A stretch of 64,000 nt of DNA from assembly GCA_000756795.1 (NCBI GenBank), contig CCSI01000005.1, positions 124,001 through 188,000 of the forward strand. Direction: 5' to 3'. Shown in pieces: positions 36,039 to 45,707 of the stretch. The stretch comes from Qipengyuania vulgaris (GTDB taxonomy: Bacteria; Pseudomonadota; Alphaproteobacteria; Sphingomonadales; Sphingomonadaceae). The notes beneath the pieces were generated by a model, which saw only the letters and a list, made by a program, of their open reading frames with translations, searched no databases and was not told where the DNA came from. A program made the position numbers and the translations under genes. Position 1 is the stretch's first letter. Each line of letters begins with the position of its first letter.

Positions 36039-38102
36039 ATGCGGCCCGACATACTCAATCCCCTGTTTGCCGAGACCGAAACGCTGGAGGGCGTTGGTCC
36101 GAAGCTGAAGAAGCCGCTCGACAAGCTTGGGCTGACGCGGCTCAAGGACATTGCCTATCACCTGCCCGAACGCTTCGTCACCCGGCGTGCGGTAGGCAAT
36201 GTGGATGAGGCTGGTGAGGGCGAGAACATCGTTCTCAAGCTGACCGTTACCGAGCACCGCGGCGGCCGCAATCCCCGCGCGCCGTACCGTGTGCTGGCGC
36301 AGGACAGTGTCGGCAACATCATTGCGCTGACCTATTTCGGACGCGCATCCTATACCGCCAAGAAGCAGCTGCCCGTTGGCGAGACGCGCTGGGTGGCGGG
36401 CAAGCTCGAACGCTATGGCGACATGCTGCAAATCGTCCATCCGGACCATGTGGTGGAGGAGGGCGGCGACACGCTGCAGCGGCTTAGCGAACCGGTCTAT
36501 CGACTGTCCGAGGGGCTGACGCAGCCGCGAATTGCAGGGCTGGTGGAGCAGGCTTTGGCGAAAGCTCCGCAGCTTCCCGAATGGATTGAACCGACCCAGT
36601 TCGAGAAAGCCGACTGGCCTGCGTGGCGCGATGCTTTGGAGCAGGCGCACAAGGGCGAGGACAAGGCCGCGCGCGACCGGCTGGCCTACGACGAACTGCT
36701 CGCCAATTCCCTCGCGCTGATGCTGGTGCGGGCGGACAATCGCAAGCGCAAGGGCCAGCCTTTGCAAGGCGACGGCAGCTACCGCGGCAAGCTCGACCTG
36801 CCATTCCCGCTGACAGGTGCGCAGAAGCGCTCGATTGCCGAAATCGAGGGCGACATGGCGCAGGAAGCGCCGATGCTGCGCCTGCTGCAGGGCGATGTGG
36901 GGGCGGGCAAGACCGTGGTCTCGCTCGAGGCCATGCTGATCGCGGTGGAGGCGGGCGCGCAAGCCGCATTGCTCGCGCCGACCGAAATCCTCGCCCGCCA
37001 GCACTACGAGAGCCTGCGCCGGATGGCCGAGCCGACGGGTGCGCAGGTCGCTCTGCTGACCGGGCGCGACAAGGGCAAGGCGCGTGAGGGCATTCTCATG
37101 GGCCTGCTCGACGGCAGCATCGACATTGTCGTCGGCACGCATGCCATCTTTCAGGACAAGGTCGCCTACCGGAACCTCGCCATGGTCGTCATCGACGAGC
37201 AGCACCGCTTCGGGGTTGGCCAGCGGCTGATGCTCGCGAGCAAGGGCAAGCGAGCGCCGCATGTCCTCGCTATGACCGCCACGCCCATCCCGCGCACGCT
37301 CACGCTGGCGCAATATGGCGAGCTCGACGTCAGCAAACTAGACGAGCTTCCGCCCGGGCGGCAGGCCATCCATACGGTGGTAATGGGGCAGGACAGGATA
37401 CCCGCGCTGGTCGAGCGGCTCGCGGCGCAATTTGCGGAAGGGCGACAGGCCTTCTGGGTCTGCCCGATGGTGCGCGAGATGGACGGGCCGGAGGAAATTG
37501 CTGCTGCCGAGGCGCGCTACGCCTCGCTGAAGGAGCGTTTCGGCGACGATGTCGTGATGGTCCACGGCCAACTTGCGCCCGAGCAGAAGGACGCCGCGAT
37601 GGAGCGTTTCGCGCGCGGCGACGCGCGGCTGCTGGTGGCGACGACGGTCATCGAGGTCGGCGTCGATGTTCCCAACGCCACGCTGATGGTCATCGAGCAG
37701 GCCGAGCGTTTCGGGCTTGCGCAACTCCACCAGTTGCGCGGCCGCGTGGGGCGGGGCAGCGAGAAGAGCTTCTGCGTGTTGCTGCACGGCGAGACCCTGT
37801 CCGAGACGGCCCAGAAACGCCTCGCCCTGATGCGCGAGAGCCAGGACGGTTTCCTTCTCGCCGAGGAGGATTTGAAATTGCGTGGCGGAGGCGAGTTGCT
37901 CGGCACGCGCCAGTCGGGCGACACGCCTTTCAGCGTCGCGAGTTTCGAGCAGATTACCGAATTGCTGCCCAAGGCGCATGACGATGCGCGGCTGCTGATG
38001 GAGCGTGATGGGGGACTCGAAGGCAAGCGCGGCGAGGCGGCGCGGGTGCTGCTCTACCTGTTCGAGCGGGATTTCGGCGTCAAGACCCTGCGCGGCGGCT
38101 AG
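36039..38102 (+). CDS. recG: ATP-dependent DNA helicase RecG
   Basis: A 687-residue branched-DNA helicase acting at stalled forks and recombination junctions. An N-terminal wedge/OB domain is followed by Walker [29 protein letters not shown] and the C-terminal QLRGRVGRG with TRQSGD. ATG 36039 matches the usual N-terminus (DILNPLFAETETLEGVGPK). Its TAG shares CTAG with the stop of the convergent kinase gene. Confidence 0.95.
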   Translation: MRPDILNPLFAETETLEGVGPKLKKPLDKLGLTRLKDIAYHLPERFVTRRAVGNVDEAGEGENIVLKLTVTEHRGGRNPRAPYRVLAQDSVGNIIALTYFGRASYTAKKQLPVGETRWVAGKLERYGDMLQIVHPDHVVEEGGDTLQRLSEPVYRLSEGLTQPRIAGLVEQALAKAPQLPEWIEPTQFEKADWPAWRDALEQAHKGEDKAARDRLAYDELLANSLALMLVRADNRKRKGQPLQGDGSYRGKLDLPFPLTGAQKRSIAEIEGDMAQEAPMLRLLQGDVGAGKTVVSLEAMLIAVEAGAQAALLAPTEILARQHYESLRRMAEPTGAQVALLTGRDKGKAREGILMGLLDGSIDIVVGTHAIFQDKVAYRNLAMVVIDEQHRFGVGQRLMLASKGKRAPHVLAMTATPIPRTLTLAQYGELDVSKLDELPPGRQAIHTVVMGQDRIPALVERLAAQFAEGRQAFWVCPMVREMDGPEEIAAAEARYASLKERFGDDVVMVHGQLAPEQKDAAMERFARGDARLLVATTVIEVGVDVPNATLMVIEQAERFGLAQLHQLRGRVGRGSEKSFCVLLHGETLSETAQKRLALMRESQDGFLLAEEDLKLRGGGELLGTRQSGDTPFSVASFEQITELLPKAHDDARLLMERDGGLEGKRGEAARVLLYLFERDFGVKTLRGG

Positions 38103-38905
38103 AAGCCGACCGCAGTGAGGTCGCGGTCAACTGCTGCGACATAACCACTGCCGAACAAGCGCACATGGAGGAGCCATATCCACAACCGGTAGACCGGCTG
38201 GCGCTCCTGCCAGCCCGGTTCGAGTTCGAGCATCTCGAAGAATTCGCGCGGGGGATGGTCGAAAACCGTGAGCGATGCAGCATCCACTTCGCGGTCGCCG
38301 TAAAAGGCGCAAGGGTCGATGAGGCCGCTCACCGCAGCGCCGCCGACCAGCACATTGCCGCCCCACAAGTCTCCGTGCAGGAGCGAGATACGAGGGTGTT
38401 GCGGGAGTATTTCCAACAACTTCGAAGCCACGGACTCGACACGTTTTGCCAGGCCTGCTGGCAAATGCGGGAGGTGGCAGAGCAGACGATCCTCCGCCCA
38501 GAATTCTGCCCAATTCTTTCTGCGCGCATTCGGCACGGTGACATGCCGGAGCGCATAGTCCTCGTCCCAGCCATAGGTTTCCGAAGTCTCGGCGTGGAGC
38601 GCATTCATCGCAGCGGCAAGAGTGCTCCATGCGCGTCCTGAAAGTATGCCGTCATTCGGCCGCCTTTCGATGAGCAGCACGTTATCAACAAAGCCGACGA
38701 CCCGCGGAACGGGCGCATCGCTGCGTCCCATCGCTTGCAGCATCCGTGCTTCGACATCGACCACCGGACCCTGCTTGGCCACGAGGACGCGGCCATCCGC
38801 CAAACGCACTTCGCTCGCGCCGGAAATGTCACCGCCGGCGTAGCGACGCTGGCTGACGACCGGTGAACCCGCCAGCCCCTCGATGATGTCTTCAGCTATG
38901 CTCAT
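38099..38905 (-). CDS. Fructosamine/ribulosamine kinase family protein
   Basis: A 268-residue kinase of the aminoglycoside-phosphotransferase fold. The catalytic segment LLHGDLWGGNVLV and the metal segment IDPCAFYGDREVDAA are the fructosamine-3-kinase signatures. Bacterial members phosphorylate protein-bound ribulosamines or erythrulosamines so that the glycation adduct falls off. ATG 38905 overlaps the end of the upstream phosphatase gene by 14 bp, so the two are coupled. Confidence 0.9.
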   Translation of the reverse strand: MSIAEDIIEGLAGSPVVSQRRYAGGDISGASEVRLADGRVLVAKQGPVVDVEARMLQAMGRSDAPVPRVVGFVDNVLLIERRPNDGILSGRAWSTLAAAMNALHAETSETYGWDEDYALRHVTVPNARRKNWAEFWAEDRLLCHLPHLPAGLAKRVESVASKLLEILPQHPRISLLHGDLWGGNVLVGGAAVSGLIDPCAFYGDREVDAASLTVFDHPPREFFEMLELEPGWQERQPVYRLWIWLLHVRLFGSGYVAAVDRDLTAVGF

Positions 38906-39365
38906 CGAGCATGATGGCGACGAGAGCATTCGCCCCGGCCGAGACTTCGCTCCAGGTGATGGAGAACCCTTCGGCGCCGCCATAATAGGGGTCGCCGACC
39001 TCGCGGCCTTCCTGCCCTGGCACGATGTTGAGCAGCATGGCGACTTTTGCCTTACCGTCGCCCGGATCGAGCCGCGAGATATTGGCCATGTTTGAATTGT
39101 CCATGCCGAGGATGTAGTCGAATTCGTGGAAATCCTGCGCGCTCAATTGCCGCCCGCGATAGCGGCTGATGTCGATGCCGTGTTTGCGTGCCTCGTCGAT
39201 GCTTCGCGGGTCGGGCTGCTCGCCAACGTGGTAATCTGCGGTGCCTGCGCTATCGACCTCGACTTCGATACCCGCCTCCGCCGCTGCATGGCGGAAGGCC
39301 GCTTCTGCGAGGGGAGAGCGGCAGATGTTGCCGAGGCAGACGAACAGGACGCGCGGTGTGGTCAT
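38892..39365 (-). CDS. Low-molecular-weight protein-tyrosine-phosphatase family protein
   Basis: A 157-residue phosphatase. The P-loop CLGNICRS has nucleophile Cys10 and Arg16, and the general acid is Asp125 in DPYYGG. It could be a tyrosine phosphatase for capsule control, since a glycan locus starts next door. But the 14-bp overlap with the fructosamine-kinase gene favours sugar-phosphate removal from glycated proteins, an activity reported for the human homologue. Confidence 0.93.
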   Translation of the reverse strand: MTTPRVLFVCLGNICRSPLAEAAFRHAAAEAGIEVEVDSAGTADYHVGEQPDPRSIDEARKHGIDISRYRGRQLSAQDFHEFDYILGMDNSNMANISRLDPGDGKAKVAMLLNIVPGQEGREVGDPYYGGAEGFSITWSEVSAGANALVAIMLDEHS

Positions 39366-39448
39366 GCGCTGCGCCTAACAGCATGCCGAGGCCTGTGTCG
39401 ACAGGGGAGGCAAATCTGCTAGGGGCCTCGCGGTCGCAATCGGAATGG

Positions 39449-40408
39449 ATGGAAATGACACGTAATCGCTTGCCCAACCTCATCATCCCGGGGGTAATGA
39501 AAGGGGGCACGACCTCGCTCGCAGCCACGCTCGAGCTCCACCCGGACGTATTCCTTATCGCCATCAAGGAACCGAATTTCTTCGCGCAGAGGCCGCAATC
39601 GCGCGAAAAGCTTTACCAGTTGCTGAGCCCCGATAGCTCGACTTACAAGAGTGTCACTCCGCACCAGACCACCGATTACCTTGAGCAGGAAGTCTATGAA
39701 GAGGCTTTCGCGCTAGGAGAGGGCACGCGCTGGCGCGCCGATGCCAGCACCATGTATCTGCCTTCACCGGATGCGGTCAGGCTGGCGGCCGAACTGGTGC
39801 CCGACGCGAAGTTCGTCACCGTGCTGCGCAATCCCTATTCAAGGGCATATTCTGCCTATCAGTACCAACGGTCTCGCCTCCGCGAGCCGGCCCCGACTTT
39901 TGCCCAAGCAATCCAAGAGGAGCGAGATGGGAAAAGGGATGATTGGGCCTATGGCTGGCGATATCTGCATACCAGCCTTTATGCAGACCAGGTGGAGCGT
40001 CTTTTCGAGGCGGTGCCGGAGGCAAACCGGCTCACGGTCCTGATGGAAGAAATTGTCGGCGAGGGCGGCCTTGATCCGGTGTACGATTTCCTTGGCCTTG
40101 AGGACCACCGGATCGACCTGGTTTTCGAGAACGAGACGCTACTTCCGCGCGGGCGGCTGAAACAATTTGCTGCCAAAATGGTCAACAACCCGCGGATAGG
40201 CCGGCCCATCCGGGCCATCCTGCCCCAGTCGGCTATCGCGTTCTATCGCAGGGTGAATGCCGTGATCCGCGGTGCGGTCTACAAGGACGGCGAAAAACCC
40301 GCCAAGATCACGGATGCGGAACGCGCGCTGATTGCGACCGAGGTGGAGGTTGATATCGATCGGCTCGAGCAGTTGCTTGGACGCGACCTGTCCATCTGGC
40401 GCGCCTAG
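39449..40408 (+). CDS. Sulfotransferase (PAPS-dependent) A
   Basis: A 319-residue cytosolic enzyme of the heparan-type sulfotransferase superfamily. The PAPS 5'-phosphosulfate loop is GVMKGGTTSLAATL near residue 17, and the 3'-phosphate loop is VLRNPYSRAYSAYQ with its conserved Arg and Ser. The acceptor is probably a surface glycan, given the glycosyltransferase genes downstream. The ATG at 39449 or 39455 could be used. PAPS-synthesis genes are not in the window. Confidence 0.9.
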   Translation: MEMTRNRLPNLIIPGVMKGGTTSLAATLELHPDVFLIAIKEPNFFAQRPQSREKLYQLLSPDSSTYKSVTPHQTTDYLEQEVYEEAFALGEGTRWRADASTMYLPSPDAVRLAAELVPDAKFVTVLRNPYSRAYSAYQYQRSRLREPAPTFAQAIQEERDGKRDDWAYGWRYLHTSLYADQVERLFEAVPEANRLTVLMEEIVGEGGLDPVYDFLGLEDHRIDLVFENETLLPRGRLKQFAAKMVNNPRIGRPIRAILPQSAIAFYRRVNAVIRGAVYKDGEKPAKITDAERALIATEVEVDIDRLEQLLGRDLSIWRA

Positions 40409-40515
40409 GCCGACGCTCACGACATTCAGCACACAGGAAAGGCGCAGATGCGTGTTGTGACAGACCTGCTTGTTTGCTTTAGACAATGCGCACCTAGCGA
40501 GGGCGGACGGGATAC

Positions 40516-41478
40516 ATGCGCAAACTGATTATTCAGATTCCGGCATTCAACGAGGCGGACCACCTGCCCGAAACGCTTGCCTGCCTGCCGAAGAGTGTTC
40601 CGGGTATCGAGGTGGTCGAATATCTTGTCATCGACGATGGAAGCGTGGATGGCACGTCCGAAATCGCGCGCCAACACGGGGTGCACCACATTGTGCGCCA
40701 TCGCCGCAATCGCGGGCTTGCTGCCGCATTTCGCAGCGGCATCGAAAAAGCTATGGCGGAAGGCGCTGACGTCATCGTCAACACCGATGCCGATAACCAG
40801 TACGAGGGTGCGGACATCCCTGCGCTGGTCGCACCTATCGTCGAGGGCCGGGCGGACGTCGTGATCGGCGACCGCGGCGTTGGCGACAACGCGCATTTCG
40901 GCCCCGTGAAACGCTTGCTCCAGCGGCTCGGCAGTTCGACCGTGCGCAAGCTGTCGGGTGTCGACATCAAGGATGCGGTGAGCGGTTTCCGGGCCATGAC
41001 CCGCGAGGCGGCAGAGCGCATCCATGTCACCACCGATTTTTCTTACACGACGGAAATGCTCATCCAGACCGGGCGCAAGCGCATGGCGGTGATGTCGGTG
41101 CCGGTGCGCACCAACGGGCCCATCCGTCCCTCGCGATTGTTCAATTCGATACCGCAGTTCATCATCAACACTGGCACGACCATCTTGCGCGCCTATGCGA
41201 TGCACAATGCGTTGCGCGTCTTCGTTCTGATGGGCGCGATACTGGGTTTAATCGGCATGGTGCCGGTTGTGCGATTCCTCATCTTTTATCTCGAGGGAAA
41301 TGGCGATGGCTACTTGCAATCGCTCATCCTCGGCGTCGGCCTACTGGTCCTTGGCTTCCTGGCAGTAATGTTGGGCGTGCTGGCAGATCTCGTCAGCGCC
41401 AACCGTAAATTGCTCGAAGAGCTTTCGCGCCGCGTGAACAGGATAGAAAATTCCGATCCCAGCGAACGGGACGATTGA
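40516..41478 (+). CDS. GT2 glycosyltransferase with C-terminal membrane helices
   Basis: A 320-residue protein. Its N-terminal GT2 domain (IQIPAFNEADHLP, VIDDGSVDGT, NTDADNQYEG) is of the polyprenyl-phosphate sugar synthase type. Two membrane helices follow (about residues 235-260 and 275-300), then a charged tail. It probably loads a sugar on undecaprenyl phosphate. It ends one base before the stop of the opposing DUF354 gene. Confidence 0.9.
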   Translation: MRKLIIQIPAFNEADHLPETLACLPKSVPGIEVVEYLVIDDGSVDGTSEIARQHGVHHIVRHRRNRGLAAAFRSGIEKAMAEGADVIVNTDADNQYEGADIPALVAPIVEGRADVVIGDRGVGDNAHFGPVKRLLQRLGSSTVRKLSGVDIKDAVSGFRAMTREAAERIHVTTDFSYTTEMLIQTGRKRMAVMSVPVRTNGPIRPSRLFNSIPQFIINTGTTILRAYAMHNALRVFVLMGAILGLIGMVPVVRFLIFYLEGNGDGYLQSLILGVGLLVLGFLAVMLGVLADLVSANRKLLEELSRRVNRIENSDPSERDD

Positions 41479-42483
41479 TCAGGCGAAATCGTCAACCGCA
41501 TCGACGATGCGCAGGGCCCAATCCTGCGCTTGCTGGACATAGCGGTCCCTCCTGTGCAGTTGGGTAGCCCGGTCTTCCGTCAGGATTGTGGCAATCCTAT
41601 CTGGCAGGTTCTGCGGGGTCGATTGAACAATCAGTCCGAATTGTTCGAGTTCTTCAATGTAACCGCGGAAATCGCCTGAAAAGATGCATGGCACTCCAAG
41701 AATAGCCGCTTCGGCTGCCATCGTAGCGCTTTCACATACCACCAGTCGACAATGGGCGATAAGGTGATGGACCTGCGACAACTTCCCGCGATACCGATAT
41801 TTTTCCAGGTCATCCGGAAGGGGGGGCTCGCTGGAAAGATGAACCTTACCGGGTAATCGTGCGATCAAGGCACGCAGGGTCGAAGCGTCCCAACCCTGCT
41901 TGCCAAAATCGTGGTTCGCATCCCACGACACCACTCGGATGAAGAAATTGTCCTGTATTGGGTCCAGGCCGGCCTCCTGCGCTTTTTCCGCATCAGGTCG
42001 GAAGCCATCCGGATGGAGATATGATAGTTCCTTGATGCCGGGGATGCGCGTAAATCTGCCCACAGGCAAAGGCGCTTTATAACTCTCGGGCACGAAAACG
42101 TGGGTAATGAATGGCCACGTAACACGTGCTTGCAAGGTAGCTTCTTCGGTATCGTAGAAGGAAAGCGCAGGCACGCCGAGCGCCTTGCCCGCATGCGAGA
42201 TCGAGACACCGCCGAAGCCGACCATCACATCTGGGCGAAAGCGGCGCGCGTGCCGCCATGTGGCGAAGCTGCGCTTCAAGAGTTCGCTGCCGAGACCGAC
42301 CAGACCCTTGCTCGTGGTGGTCACGGGAATGTGCTGAATGCCGAATTCGTCGAGCAGGTCGCAGGTGACGTCCTTATGGCGCGAAAGCACCAGCAGCTCG
42401 TCGCCGCGCTCTTGCCAGAACCGGATTGGTCGCAGGAAGAAGAGTACGTCGGCCGGGTGCACTATGTCGATGAGAATGCGCAA
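41479..42483 (-). CDS. DUF354-type GT-B-fold protein
   Basis: A 334-residue protein with the DUF354 beginning MRILIDIVHPADVLFF and Rossmann-like halves related to UDP-GlcNAc 2-epimerase and GT-B enzymes. Diagnostic parts are VGFGGVSISHAGKALG, a mid segment with SYLHPDGFRPD, and VVCESATMAAEAAILGVP near the C-terminus. It is found in many polysaccharide loci, with activity undetermined. The coding DNA is visibly less GC-rich than flanking core genes, which may reflect transfer. Confidence 0.85.
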   Translation of the reverse strand: MRILIDIVHPADVLFFLRPIRFWQERGDELLVLSRHKDVTCDLLDEFGIQHIPVTTTSKGLVGLGSELLKRSFATWRHARRFRPDVMVGFGGVSISHAGKALGVPALSFYDTEEATLQARVTWPFITHVFVPESYKAPLPVGRFTRIPGIKELSYLHPDGFRPDAEKAQEAGLDPIQDNFFIRVVSWDANHDFGKQGWDASTLRALIARLPGKVHLSSEPPLPDDLEKYRYRGKLSQVHHLIAHCRLVVCESATMAAEAAILGVPCIFSGDFRGYIEELEQFGLIVQSTPQNLPDRIATILTEDRATQLHRRDRYVQQAQDWALRIVDAVDDFA

Positions 42484-42592
42484 AAGCTTCTAGGCCCCTT
42501 CCGCCCGCTGGCGTTTGCCGCTGCAAAGCAAACTTCGCCGCAGCCGACAACATCCTTGTGAGGCGCCTCCACGCTTTGTAAGCCGACAGGTG

Positions 42593-43474
42593 ATGGGTAC
42601 GGGAGCGCAACAGGGGCAAGAGGGCAAGGGGCCGCCGCAGGTCACCATCACGCTCACCCGCTATGCTGAGAGCGACGAGCTGGTCTCGCGAGCCATCCGC
42701 CACGCACTCGCGCAGGAAGGCGTGGAGGGAGAGGTCCTGTTCGTCGAACAGGATGTCGAAAAGCCGCTCGATGCGACGCAGTTCGAGGATGGCAATCTCG
42801 CCTTCCGCATGATTGCGCGAAAGCTGGGCGGACTGTCCGACGCGCGCAATCTGGCACTCGACGAGGCAAGCCATCCGCTGGTGCTCTATCTCGATGCCGA
42901 CGCTATGGCCGCGCCCGACTGGGCCGTGCGGCTTGCCGAGGTCTTGCGCAGCACCCCCGAGGTCGCCGTAGCAGGCAGCCGCATCGTCCCGGGCTGGCCG
43001 GGCAAACCGCCAGTCTGGGCCAGGGCAAGGGTCGTATCTGACCAGTATTCCATGCTCGATCTCGGCAGCGAGACGAAGCCTTGGCACCGCGTAGTGGGTG
43101 CCGCCTTCGGGCTCGACATGGGCAAACTGGGCGCCGACATGCGCTTCGACCCCACTTTGGGGCGACGCGAGGGCAAGCTCTTCAGCGGCGAGGAAAGTGA
43201 ATTCTGCGCGCGCGTCGTCGAGCGCGGGTTCGAAATTCGTTACGTCGGCAGCGCGGTTGTAACGCACGAGGTATCCGAAGAGCGGAGCCGCCTGCCATGG
43301 GTCATGCGCCGGCTTTACTATGCCGGGCTGGGGCGCTCGCAGGTCGGCGGTGCACCTGCGCCCTCACGAAAACCCGGGCTGGCCGATTGGCTGACGCTGC
43401 CGCTTATCTTGCCTCCCTATGCGCTAGGCTGGTTCAGAGGTAAGCTTGCCGGAATACGTGAGGGTCAGAGCTAG
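42593..43474 (+). CDS. GT2 glycosyltransferase
   Basis: A 293-residue cytosolic GT2 enzyme: nucleotide-sugar site with SDARNLALDEA and the DxD motif in YLDADAMAAPDW, acceptor-side EDE-like segment FSGEESEFCARV, and a hydrophobic LILPPYALGWF end that may touch the membrane. The start is uncertain: ATG 42593 or the adjoining GTG. Its TAG shares CTAG with the opposing GT2 gene. Confidence 0.85.
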   Translation: MGTGAQQGQEGKGPPQVTITLTRYAESDELVSRAIRHALAQEGVEGEVLFVEQDVEKPLDATQFEDGNLAFRMIARKLGGLSDARNLALDEASHPLVLYLDADAMAAPDWAVRLAEVLRSTPEVAVAGSRIVPGWPGKPPVWARARVVSDQYSMLDLGSETKPWHRVVGAAFGLDMGKLGADMRFDPTLGRREGKLFSGEESEFCARVVERGFEIRYVGSAVVTHEVSEERSRLPWVMRRLYYAGLGRSQVGGAPAPSRKPGLADWLTLPLILPPYALGWFRGKLAGIREGQS

Positions 43475-44502
43475 GGCTGGGGCCGCTGCTCGATGAGCCC
43501 GCGAAGCTCGAGAAAACGGATGAGGAACGGTGCGACAAGTTCAGGCGCTTCTTTCGCCAATCGAATGGCAAGTCTAACAGCCTTCGGCCCGCCTCCGCGA
43601 AGGAAAGCTTCGGACAGGATTCCTGCTGCCCTTCGCTTGACCCACGACGGCGCGGCATTCCAATCGCCAAAATCGTGATCCAGCGCGCCGCGAAGCCCGC
43701 GCACAGCGGGCGCCACTAATTCGCTTGTCGGCTCCAGCTGCCGATAGGAAACATCGAGAAACGTGCCGAGGTCCGCGTGTAAATCGGCGGCATAATGCTC
43801 TTGGACCTGCTCCCAAGCCACTGCCCTAGCGAAGGCATCTTGCTCGCCAGTGCTGCTCATGGAGATGTTGCCCGAATGCATGCGGTAGCGCACGAGAGTG
43901 TCCGGCAGAAGCGCGATTTTGCCGGCACCAGCCAATCTGGCTGCAAGCTCGTAGTCGCGCGAATAACGCATACTCGTGTCATACCGCACCGGGGTTCCGT
44001 CGGGAAATTTGGCACGGAAGCAAAAGCCGGGATGGACCATCGGCATGCGAAAGCGCGTGAACCAGCCAGCCACCTGCCAATTCATCGGATTGCGCCGGAC
44101 AAAGTTCTTGTGCCCTTCCTCATCGATGGAAACATAGCTGCATCCGACGAGCAGATGATCGGGATTTGCTTCAAGGAATCCGAGTTGTTTCTCAAATCTT
44201 GAAGGCTCGCAAACATCGTCACCATCCATGCGCGCGATGATCGATCCGCGCGCCATTTCCAACGCCCGGTTTGCGCTGGGGTAGGGGCCGAGATTTCGTT
44301 CGTTGCGCAGCACGATGACGCGCGCGTCTCGCTCGGCATAGTCGGCGAGGATGGCCGGGGTGGAATCGTCACTTTTGTCGTCGACAATGAGGAACTCGAA
44401 ATCCGCCAAGGTCTGACCGAGGACGCTGTCGATAGCTTCGCGCAGGTGGCGTTCGCCGTTCCAGACGGTCATGACGACAGACATGCGCGGGTTCGAAGTC
44501 AT
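43471..44502 (-). CDS. GT2 glycosyltransferase
   Basis: A 343-residue GT2 enzyme. It has SVVMTVWNGERHLREAIDS, IVDDKSDDSTP, the metal-binding ARMDGDDVCEPSRFE and the later SRDYELAARLA, which suits a processive or chain-extending transferase. It is last in a four-gene unit: the upstream GT4 stop and this ATG share one base (TGATG). Confidence 0.9.
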   Translation of the reverse strand: MTSNPRMSVVMTVWNGERHLREAIDSVLGQTLADFEFLIVDDKSDDSTPAILADYAERDARVIVLRNERNLGPYPSANRALEMARGSIIARMDGDDVCEPSRFEKQLGFLEANPDHLLVGCSYVSIDEEGHKNFVRRNPMNWQVAGWFTRFRMPMVHPGFCFRAKFPDGTPVRYDTSMRYSRDYELAARLAGAGKIALLPDTLVRYRMHSGNISMSSTGEQDAFARAVAWEQVQEHYAADLHADLGTFLDVSYRQLEPTSELVAPAVRGLRGALDHDFGDWNAAPSWVKRRAAGILSEAFLRGGGPKAVRLAIRLAKEAPELVAPFLIRFLELRGLIEQRPQP

Positions 44503-45707
44503 CAGCCAGCTATCATCTCTTCGTAGAGGTTTTGGTACTTCCATGCGACATTCGTCCAGTCGAACGCCATAGCCTTCTGGAGGCCCGATTTGGCGAGTGC
44601 GGTGGCGCGCGCATCATCGTCGATTAACTGGCCGATCGCTGCCGCCATTGCCGCCTCGCTCATCGGTTCGCACAACACACCATTCTCGCCATCGTCAATG
44701 ACATCGCGAACACCCGAAACGTCGAAGCCAACCACCGGGGTTTGTGCGGCCATGGCTTCGAGAATGACAAGGCCGAAGCCCTCGCTGCGCGACGGGATCG
44801 CAAAGATATCGGCTGCCGCATAGATTTCAGCCAGCTCGTCCGGCGGGAAATGGCCTGAATCAATGTTGCCGCGGAAGGCGGGAAGCAATCGGACATGGTC
44901 GCTCACGCCTTGTCGCGTGAATTGGTCCTCGAGATCGCTCGTCCCCTCGCCAACGACCAGCCAGACCACATCATGGCCCTCTGCTCTCAATCTAGAGAGC
45001 GTCCCCGGTATCATGTCGAACCCTTTCACCGGCGCGTTGCGACCGACCGAGAGTATCAGGCGGGTCGATTTGCCGATGCCAAGCTTTGTCCTTGTTTCTC
45101 TGCGCCGCGCGCAAGCGTCCTCGATGCGCTTGGCATCCACACCATTCGGGATTTTGGAGATATTCGCCTGCGGGGCACCAAGCTGCTCCAACGTCTCGGC
45201 AATCGATGGAGAAATTGCGACCAGCTTGTCGATTTCGGGCAGGAACTGCCGGATGCGTTGGTCGTGACGCGCAAACTGGCGGTATCCGTGACCGCTCGTG
45301 CTGTCGAAATGCACATCGCCCCCATGGGCCGTCATTATGTGGGGTACGCCCATCTTCTTCAGCACCCGGTGCGCAAGCCAGCCGGTCGGGTAAACCCAAT
45401 GGATATGAAACAGATCGAAACGGTGTCGCAGTTGATGGAAGGCGATGGATGCTTCGATCGGCAGGCGCGGAGGAACGGCGGAGAAGGGCTTGCCGCCACC
45501 CGCCTTGAACGGCGGAAGGGCTAGCGCTCCATAGGGGGCGGAGGTGTTCGAAAGCGCTTTTGCCTGTTTCCACCTCGTGACGATCGTGACGTCATGGCCC
45601 ATGCCGACCTGCCGACGCGCAAGCTGATCGACCACGATCTCGAGGCCGCCGACGACGCTGGGCAGGGTGCTCAATGACAGATGGGCAATCTTCAGAGGGC
45701 GCGTCAC
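44502..45707 (-). CDS. GT4 glycosyltransferase
   Basis: A 401-residue GT-B retaining transferase. N-terminal LSLSTLPSVVGGLE and TAHGGDVHFD; C-terminal domain SVGRNAPVKGFDM, then the catalytic EX7E region in SRSEGFGLVILEAMA. GTG 45707 overlaps the sulfotransferase stop (GTGA) and gives the normal N-terminus; the much longer upstream frame is inside the sulfotransferase gene. Confidence 0.92.
   Translation of the reverse strand: MTRPLKIAHLSLSTLPSVVGGLEIVVDQLARRQVGMGHDVTIVTRWKQAKALSNTSAPYGALALPPFKAGGGKPFSAVPPRLPIEASIAFHQLRHRFDLFHIHWVYPTGWLAHRVLKKMGVPHIMTAHGGDVHFDSTSGHGYRQFARHDQRIRQFLPEIDKLVAISPSIAETLEQLGAPQANISKIPNGVDAKRIEDACARRRETRTKLGIGKSTRLILSVGRNAPVKGFDMIPGTLSRLRAEGHDVVWLVVGEGTSDLEDQFTRQGVSDHVRLLPAFRGNIDSGHFPPDELAEIYAAADIFAIPSRSEGFGLVILEAMAAQTPVVGFDVSGVRDVIDDGENGVLCEPMSEAAMAAAIGQLIDDDARATALAKSGLQKAMAFDWTNVAWKYQNLYEEMIAG

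Noticed and set aside
38892..39365. The LMW phosphatase as Wzb of a Wzc-Wzb capsule system.
   Set aside because: No Wzc kinase or Wza is nearby, and the gene is coupled to a fructosamine-kinase-family gene instead. Kept only as an alternative.
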